A stretch of 64,000 bases of DNA, from positions 310,001 to 374,000 of the forward strand of contig NZ_CP044344.1 in NCBI RefSeq assembly GCF_008761635.1, written 5' to 3'. Below the pieces are notes generated by a model that worked only from the letters and a program-made list of their open reading frames with translations, had not been told where the DNA came from and ran no database searches. Below, piece by piece: positions 59,008 to 64,000 of the stretch (positions are counted from its first letter, which is position 1; each line of letters begins with the position of its first letter). Both the position numbers and the translations under genes were made by a program. The DNA is from Nocardioides cynanchi. GTDB taxonomy: Bacteria > Actinomycetota > Actinomycetes > Propionibacteriales > Nocardioidaceae.

Positions 59008-60315
59008 GTGACCGTTTCCCGAAGGACCCTCCTGGGCGCCGCTGGCGCCGCCGGTGCGCTGACGGCGACGGGCGGCTACCGGCTGCTCGGCGACAGCGCG
59101 GACGCCGCCACCGCCCTGCCGCTGCCCGGCGACTCGGGCATCGAGCACGTCGTGGTGCTGATGATGGAGAACCGCTCGTTCGACCACTTCCTGGGCTGGC
59201 TCCCGGGGGCGGACGGCCAGCAGGCCGGTCTCACCTACGTGGACCGCTACCGCGTGCCGCACGACACCCACCACCTGACGGTCACCTCGAGCTGCGGCTT
59301 CCAGGACCCCGACCACAGCTACGAGGGCGGCCGGATCGAGCTGAACAAGGGCGCGTGCAACGGCTGGCTGCGGGCCGGCCTCAACGACAGCATGTCGATC
59401 GGCTACTACGAGCAGGCCGACCTCCAGTTCCTGGGCCAGGCGGCTCCGGACTGGACCACCTGCGACCGCTACTTCGCCGCCACCATGGCCGAGACCTACC
59501 CCAACCGTTTCTACATGCACTGCGCGCAGACCGACCGGCTCCACAACAACACGACGTTCTCCTCGATGCCGACGATCTGGGACCGGCTCAAGGCCAAGGG
59601 CGTCTCGGGCACCTACTACTACAGCGACGCCCCGTTCGCGATCCTGCTCGGCGCCCACTCGCCGGCCCGCTCCCTGGTCGGCGACCCGCTGGTCTCCGCG
59701 GTGCCGGGCACATTCTTCGGTGACGCCGCGACCGGCAACCTGCCGGCGGTGTCCTTCGTCGACCCGTCGTTCAACGGCGAGGACAACGGCACCTCGAACG
59801 ACGACCACCCGCACGCCGACATCCGGGCCGGCGAGGCGTTCATGAACCAGGTCTACAACGCGGTCCGCAACGGCCCCGACTGGGCGAGCACGGTGCTGGT
59901 GATCACCTACGACGAGTGGGGCGGCTTCTTCGACCACGTGCCGCCGTCCCACACGTGGGACGTCTCCAAGAAGACCAGCCTGCGTGGTTTCCGGGTCCCC
60001 ACCGTGGTGGTCTCCCCGTTCGCCCAGCGCAACCACGTCGCCCACGAGACCCTCGACCACACCTCGATCCTGAAGATGATCGAGTGGCGCTGGGGGCTCG
60101 CGCCGCTCACGGTGCGCGACGCCCACGCGATCAACCTGGCCCGGGTGCTCGACTTCACCCGAGACCCGGCGGCCGCCACACCGTCCTACACCGTGGCGCC
60201 CTTCGACCCCGTCACCGGCGGCTGCGCGACCGCGGCAGCCGAGTCGGGCGTCGAGGCCCGGGAGTGGAAGCCGTTGATCAAGCTCGCCAAGGCACACGGA
60301 TGGAAGGTCGGTTGA
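59008..60315 (+). CDS. Tat-exported phospholipase C/acid phosphatase-type phosphoesterase
   Basis: A 435-residue protein with a twin-arginine signal (SRRTLLGAAGAAGALTATGG). The mature part begins VVVLMMENRSFDHFLGWLPG, the hallmark of bacterial phospholipase C and AcpA phosphatases, and later shows ITYDEWGGFFDHVPP, a second metal-binding block, and PTVVVSPFAQRNHVAHETLD. These enzymes release phosphate or head groups from phosphoesters outside the cell. It lies between two related paralogues on the same strand, and the next gene starts on its last base. Confidence 0.88.
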   Translation: MTVSRRTLLGAAGAAGALTATGGYRLLGDSADAATALPLPGDSGIEHVVVLMMENRSFDHFLGWLPGADGQQAGLTYVDRYRVPHDTHHLTVTSSCGFQDPDHSYEGGRIELNKGACNGWLRAGLNDSMSIGYYEQADLQFLGQAAPDWTTCDRYFAATMAETYPNRFYMHCAQTDRLHNNTTFSSMPTIWDRLKAKGVSGTYYYSDAPFAILLGAHSPARSLVGDPLVSAVPGTFFGDAATGNLPAVSFVDPSFNGEDNGTSNDDHPHADIRAGEAFMNQVYNAVRNGPDWASTVLVITYDEWGGFFDHVPPSHTWDVSKKTSLRGFRVPTVVVSPFAQRNHVAHETLDHTSILKMIEWRWGLAPLTVRDAHAINLARVLDFTRDPAAATPSYTVAPFDPVTGGCATAAAESGVEAREWKPLIKLAKAHGWKVG

Positions 60316-61484
60316 TGAGGTCTCGTCGGACCATGGCCCTGCGCTGGATCCCGGCCGTCCTGGCGCTCGGGGTCGGCGTCGGGCTGAGCCCGTCCGTCGC
60401 CTCGCAGGGCGCCCCGGTGACCGCGTCGAAGGGCCAGGCCGCGCCGAGGCTGCCGCGACCGACGTACGTCCCCCCGGTCAAGCACGTCTTCGTGGTCAAC
60501 ATCGAGAACAAGGGGTACGACGAGACCTGGGGACCCACCAGCACCGCGCCCTACCTCGCGCACAAGCTGCGCAAGAAGGGGGTGCTCCTCAACTCCTACT
60601 ACGGCACCGCGCACAACAGCCTGCCCAACTACCTGGCCCAGATCTCCGGCCAGGCCCCGAACGCCGCCACCCAGGGTGACTGCCAGACCTACACGCCGTT
60701 CGTGGCGAGCGGGCCGGTCCAGGCGCCGCAGCAGCAGGTCGGGGCCGGCTGCGTCTACCCGCGGAGCGTGCGCACCCTCCCGCGCCAGCTGACCAACCAC
60801 GGGCTGACCTGGAAGGGCTACATGCAGCAGGCGCGCGGCAACTGCGTGCACCCCAAGCTGGGGGCGGTCGACACCACCCAGCACGCGACCAAGGGGCACA
60901 ACTACGCCGTGCGGCACAACCCGTTCATGTACTTCCGGTCGATCACGAGCCGGAGCTACTACTGCCGGCACCACGTGCGCCGCCTCGGTGACTTGAAGGC
61001 CGATCTGAAGCACGTGCGGACCACCCCCAACCTGACCTACATCACCCCCGACCTGTGTGCGGACGGCCACGACAACCCGTGCGCCAACGGCCAGCCCGGC
61101 GGCCTGGTCCAGGTCAACGCCTTCCTGAAGACCTGGGTCCCGCGGATCCTCGCGTCACCGGCGTTCCGGAAGAACGGCATGCTGGTGATCACCGCCGACG
61201 AGTCGGACGGTCCGGTGCAGGACTCCACGTCGTGCTGCGGCGAGCCGAGCGGTCCCAACACCACCGCTCCCGGGATCCTCGGGCCGGGTGGGGGCCGGGT
61301 CGGCGCGCTGGTGGTCTCGCAGTGGTCGTCGCCCAACACGTTCAGCTCCACGCCGTACAACCACTACGCGCTGCTGGCGTCGCTGGAGGAGATCTTCGGT
61401 CTCGCCAAGCTCGGCCTGGCCGGTCAGGCGGGTCTGGACCGCTTCGGGCTCGACGTCTACAACACCACCTGGTGGACCCCCTGA
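60315..61484 (+). CDS. Secreted phosphoesterase, paralogue B
   Basis: A 389-residue paralogue of the gene at 57777. After an N-terminal signal segment (IPAVLALGVGVGLSPSVASQ) the mature part has [56 protein letters not shown] and [20 protein letters not shown]. These blocks align with the other copy over nearly the whole length, with cysteines conserved. TGATG coupling joins it to the preceding phospholipase-like gene. The exact substrate is unknown; an alkaline-phosphatase-like fold is inferred. Confidence 0.83.
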   Translation: MRSRRTMALRWIPAVLALGVGVGLSPSVASQGAPVTASKGQAAPRLPRPTYVPPVKHVFVVNIENKGYDETWGPTSTAPYLAHKLRKKGVLLNSYYGTAHNSLPNYLAQISGQAPNAATQGDCQTYTPFVASGPVQAPQQQVGAGCVYPRSVRTLPRQLTNHGLTWKGYMQQARGNCVHPKLGAVDTTQHATKGHNYAVRHNPFMYFRSITSRSYYCRHHVRRLGDLKADLKHVRTTPNLTYITPDLCADGHDNPCANGQPGGLVQVNAFLKTWVPRILASPAFRKNGMLVITADESDGPVQDSTSCCGEPSGPNTTAPGILGPGGGRVGALVVSQWSSPNTFSSTPYNHYALLASLEEIFGLAKLGLAGQAGLDRFGLDVYNTTWWTP

Positions 61485-61513
61485 TCCGGCTGCCGTCGGG
61501 TCCGGCTCGCGCG

Positions 61514-61519
61514 TAGGCT
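61514..61519 (+). promoter_or_regulatory. Probable -10 box (TAGGCT) of the GNAT gene
   Basis: TAGGCT ends 6 nt before GTG 61526 and no Shine-Dalgarno is present, which supports a leaderless transcript. Confidence 0.5.
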
Positions 61520-61525
61520 CCTGAC

Positions 61526-62383
61526 GTGTCGTTGTCCCGGTCCCGCGCGCGACAGGGCGTGAATGTGCTGGGTCCCACGGACCTGGCCGACTTCGTCGCG
61601 CTGGCCGGTCGCCACCCCGTGGTCAACGCCTTCGCCGAGTACCGCGCGCGCAGCACCCACCTCGAGCCGCGTCTGCTGGCCGGCGAGATCTGGGGACGGT
61701 ACGACGCCGGGGAGCTGGTCGCCGCCTGCCACGTCGGGGCCAACCTGGTGCCGGTCGAGTGCACCGAGGACGACGCCCACGCCTTCGCGGAGCGGGCCCT
61801 GACCCGGCCGCGCTCGGTGGTCACCATCGTCGGCCTCCAGGACCAGGTCTGGCCGATGTGGGACTGTCTGTCGGACACCTGGGGTCCCTCGCGCGAGGCC
61901 CGCTGGGACCAGCCGCACCTCGAGCTGGCCCGGGCGCCGCTGGTCGCCCCCGACCCGCTGGTCCGCCAGACCACGCCCGACGACTTCGACGCCCTCTACC
62001 CGGCCTGCGTGGCGATGTACACCGAGGAGGTCGGCGTCGACCCCGAGGCCGAGGGCGGTGCCCCGATCTACCGGTCCCGGGTGCGGCAGCTGATCGGGCT
62101 CGGCTGGTCGTTCGCCCGGATCGAGCAGGGCCGGGTGGTGTTCAAGGCCGAGATCGCGCACGCGACGCCACGGGCCGCCCAGATCCAGGGCGTCTGGGTG
62201 GCGCCCGAACGCCGCGGCCAGGGGCTCGCCGCCGCCGGTGTGGCCGCCGTCGCAGCGGCGTGCCGGCGCGAGATCGCCCCGGTGGCCTCGCTCTACGTCA
62301 ACGTGTGGAACGAGCCCGCCCAGCGGGCCTACGCCAGGGTCGGCTTCGAGCAGACCGGCACCTTCGCCACTATCATGTTCTGA
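61526..62383 (+). CDS. GNAT acetyltransferase with DUF4081-type N-terminal domain
   Basis: A 285-residue protein with two related halves. The N-terminal 130 residues (VLGPTDLADFVALAGRHPVV, then EPRLLAGEIWGRY) match the DUF4081-type domain, and the C-terminal half is a GNAT domain with the acetyl-CoA loop VWVAPERRGQGLAAAGVAAV and the closing NVWNEPAQRAYARVGFEQTG. In many actinobacteria it lies right after ispG; here three phosphoesterase genes separate them. Substrate unknown. Confidence 0.88.
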   Translation: MSLSRSRARQGVNVLGPTDLADFVALAGRHPVVNAFAEYRARSTHLEPRLLAGEIWGRYDAGELVAACHVGANLVPVECTEDDAHAFAERALTRPRSVVTIVGLQDQVWPMWDCLSDTWGPSREARWDQPHLELARAPLVAPDPLVRQTTPDDFDALYPACVAMYTEEVGVDPEAEGGAPIYRSRVRQLIGLGWSFARIEQGRVVFKAEIAHATPRAAQIQGVWVAPERRGQGLAAAGVAAVAAACRREIAPVASLYVNVWNEPAQRAYARVGFEQTGTFATIMF

Positions 62384-62468
62384 TCTCGGAACCAGGTCGC
62401 CCAGAGGTTTCACCGCACGTTCACCGGGCACGCCGCTCCGAGCCATCTCGGACCCGGAGGTTGTGCAC

Positions 62469-64000
62469 ATGACCACGAAACCCTTCTCTCGTCTCGCGCT
62501 GGCAGCGGTCTCGGCGGCCGGCCTGGCCCTCGCCGTGGCGCCGACCGTCCAGGCCGCGTCCCGGCCCGCCGCGCCGGCATCGGCCCACCCGGCATCGGCC
62601 CACCCGGCGCCGGGCCGACCCTCGACGCTGCCCGGCGGCTACCAGCACCTGGTGGTGATCTACGAGGAGAACCACTCCTTCGACAACCTCTACGGCCACT
62701 GGGGTAACGTCCGCGGCCAGCACGTCGACGGCAGCAGCGACGCGACCACCGCGCAGCAGACCCAGGTCGGCCAGGACCGTACGCCGTACACCTGCCTGCC
62801 CCAGGACGACGTCAACCTGACCTCGCCGCCGCTGACCAGCACCTGCTCGGACGCGACGCACGGCATCGCCGCGAGCCACTTCGCGAACTCGCCGTTCTCG
62901 ATCGACGACTACATCCACCCGTCCGACACCACCTGTCCGGCGCCGGGTGTCTTCGCCCCGAACGGCGTCCTCAAGGGGTCCGGCGACCCGGGCGGCTGCA
63001 CCCGCGACCTGGTGCACCGCTTCTACCAGGAGCAGTTCCAGATCGACGGCGGCCGGCAGGACCGCTACGTCACCGGCTCGGACGCGGTGGGGCTGAGCAT
63101 GGGCTCCTACGACACCACCCGGCTCCCGATCTACTCCTACCTGCACGGCAAGGGCGCCCCGAAGTACGTCCTGGCCGACCACTTCTTCCAGGCGGCCTTC
63201 GGCGGCTCGTTCCTCAACCACCAGTGGCTGATCGCGGCGCGCAGCCCGCTCGACACCGACAAGACCGCCACCTACAACAAGCTCCCGGACGGGACGCCGG
63301 ATCCGGCGTCGTTCGCCAAGAACGCCGTGCTGGACAGCAACGGGATGCCCACGTCCTACCCGCAGTACCACGCGACCGGCCCGGTCGTGGACGGCGCGCT
63401 CACGCAGAAGTGCGCGGACGGCCAGAACCACTACGCCCAGGCCTGCGGCGACTACGCGGTGAACACCATTCAGCCGGGCTCGGCGCCGCACGGGGGTGGC
63501 GCGTACCTGCCCCTCATCGACGACACGGCGTACCCCAACATCGGCGACGAGCTGAGCGCCCAGGGCATCAGCTGGAACTGGTACTCCGGCGGCTGGGACG
63601 CCGCCGCGTCGGGCCACCCGGGGCCGCTGTTCCAGTACCACCACCAGCCGTTCAACTACTTCGCGAACTATGCTCCCGGCCAGCCGGGCCGCGCGCACCT
63701 CCAGGACGAGACGAAGTTCATCTCCGCCGCCAGGTCCGGGAACCTGCCGACCGTCTCGTTCGTCAAGCCGTACGGCGCGGAGAACGAGCACCCCGGCTAC
63801 GCGAGCGAGTCCGACGGCTCCGACCACCTGGTCGACCTGCTGAAGACGATCGAGAACGGGCCGCAGGCGGGCAACACCCTGGTGGTGGTGACCTATGACG
63901 AGTTCGGCGGGCAGTGGGACCACGTCGCGCCGCCCACCGTCGACGCGTGGGGGCCGGGTACCCGGATCCCGGCGCTGGTGATCAGCCGCTCGCTGAAGCA
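62469..64000 (+). CDS. Secreted phosphoesterase/phospholipase C-type protein (3' end beyond window)
   Basis: The frame is open for 510 codons to the window edge, so the C-terminus is missing. A Sec-type signal peptide (LALAAVSAAGLALAVAPTVQ and AA) is followed by a short linker with a tandem ASAHP duplication. The catalytic domain starts LVVIYEENHSFDNLYGHW, the family's Glu-Asn metal motif, and includes LVVVTYDEFGGQWDHVAPPT near the edge. It belongs to the same broad family as the three genes before the GNAT gene but is not closely similar to any of them. Substrate unknown. Confidence 0.87.
   Translation, partial: MTTKPFSRLALAAVSAAGLALAVAPTVQAASRPAAPASAHPASAHPAPGRPSTLPGGYQHLVVIYEENHSFDNLYGHWGNVRGQHVDGSSDATTAQQTQVGQDRTPYTCLPQDDVNLTSPPLTSTCSDATHGIAASHFANSPFSIDDYIHPSDTTCPAPGVFAPNGVLKGSGDPGGCTRDLVHRFYQEQFQIDGGRQDRYVTGSDAVGLSMGSYDTTRLPIYSYLHGKGAPKYVLADHFFQAAFGGSFLNHQWLIAARSPLDTDKTATYNKLPDGTPDPASFAKNAVLDSNGMPTSYPQYHATGPVVDGALTQKCADGQNHYAQACGDYAVNTIQPGSAPHGGGAYLPLIDDTAYPNIGDELSAQGISWNWYSGGWDAAASGHPGPLFQYHHQPFNYFANYAPGQPGRAHLQDETKFISAARSGNLPTVSFVKPYGAENEHPGYASESDGSDHLVDLLKTIENGPQAGNTLVVVTYDEFGGQWDHVAPPTVDAWGPGTRIPALVISRSLK

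Noticed and set aside
62421..63923. A 500-codon minus-strand frame at the window end
   Set aside because: It is antisense to a plus-strand frame with signal peptide and phosphoesterase motifs, and its residues form no recognisable domain.
1..64000. tRNA, rRNA, riboswitch or insertion-sequence elements
   Set aside because: No cloverleaf, rRNA block, known riboswitch core or transposase was recognised by reading both strands; a covariance-model scan would be needed to exclude small RNAs.

Overview
The window is a chromosomal segment from a high-GC actinobacterium, most likely a Nocardioides-like member of the Nocardioidaceae. This placement rests on the very high GC content, frequent GTG starts, the actinobacterial gene order rpsP-khpA-rimM-trmD-rplS-lepB-rnhB-DUF2469-yraN-comM-dprA-xerC-rpsB-tsf-pyrH-frr-cdsA-rlmN, and a family of intergenic repeats built on the word CTCGACCACCGA, which I recall as common in Nocardioides genomes. 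The genus is an inference and no search was run.

Layout. 1-6534 is a translation and secretion block: S16 (5' end outside the window), KhpA, RimM, a TrmD-acetyltransferase fusion, a VOC protein, L19, two tandem signal peptidases I, RNase HII and a DUF2469 protein. 6761-9081 holds an isolated TadE/TadG-like secreted pair behind a perfect palindrome that resembles a DasR operator. 9184-15320 holds YraN, ComM/YifB, DprA, a secreted phospholipase-D-fold protein, XerC and a secreted M23 peptidase. 15424-23443 holds a 19-bp tandem array, then rpsB (with an extra C-terminal domain), tsf, pyrH, frr, cdsA, a phosphohistidine phosphatase, a small membrane protein, a lipoprotein and rlmN. 23578-26992 holds a LOG-family protein, a RIO kinase with a small upstream reading frame, and an M1 metallopeptidase.

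27006-45723 is a polyamine-utilisation island: a PuuB-like FAD oxidoreductase, an Lrp/AsnC regulator, a complete PotDABC importer with a Tat-type binding protein, a class III aminotransferase, agmatinase, an amidohydrolase, gamma-aminobutyraldehyde dehydrogenase, a metallo-beta-lactamase-fold protein, a saccharopine-dehydrogenase-like protein and a second PotADBC importer with a lipoprotein binding protein. A GABA-type aminotransferase (50741-52090) could finish the route to succinate semialdehyde. The word ACGRAATCC recurs in the three intergenic promoter regions of the island and is a candidate binding site for the local Lrp-type regulator.

45734-54068 is mixed: an AraC regulator, a DUF4242 protein, an LLM oxidoreductase, ArgS, GabT, a VOC protein and a dimethylargininase. 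54161-57793 is the isoprenoid and envelope block dxr-rseP-ispG. From 57777 to the window end there are four secreted phosphoesterase or phospholipase-C-type proteins surrounding a two-domain GNAT gene; the last one runs off the edge.

Many isolated genes show a TANNNT-like hexamer only 6-7 nt before the start codon, which suggests leaderless transcription. No tRNA, rRNA, CRISPR array, insertion sequence or prophage was recognised.
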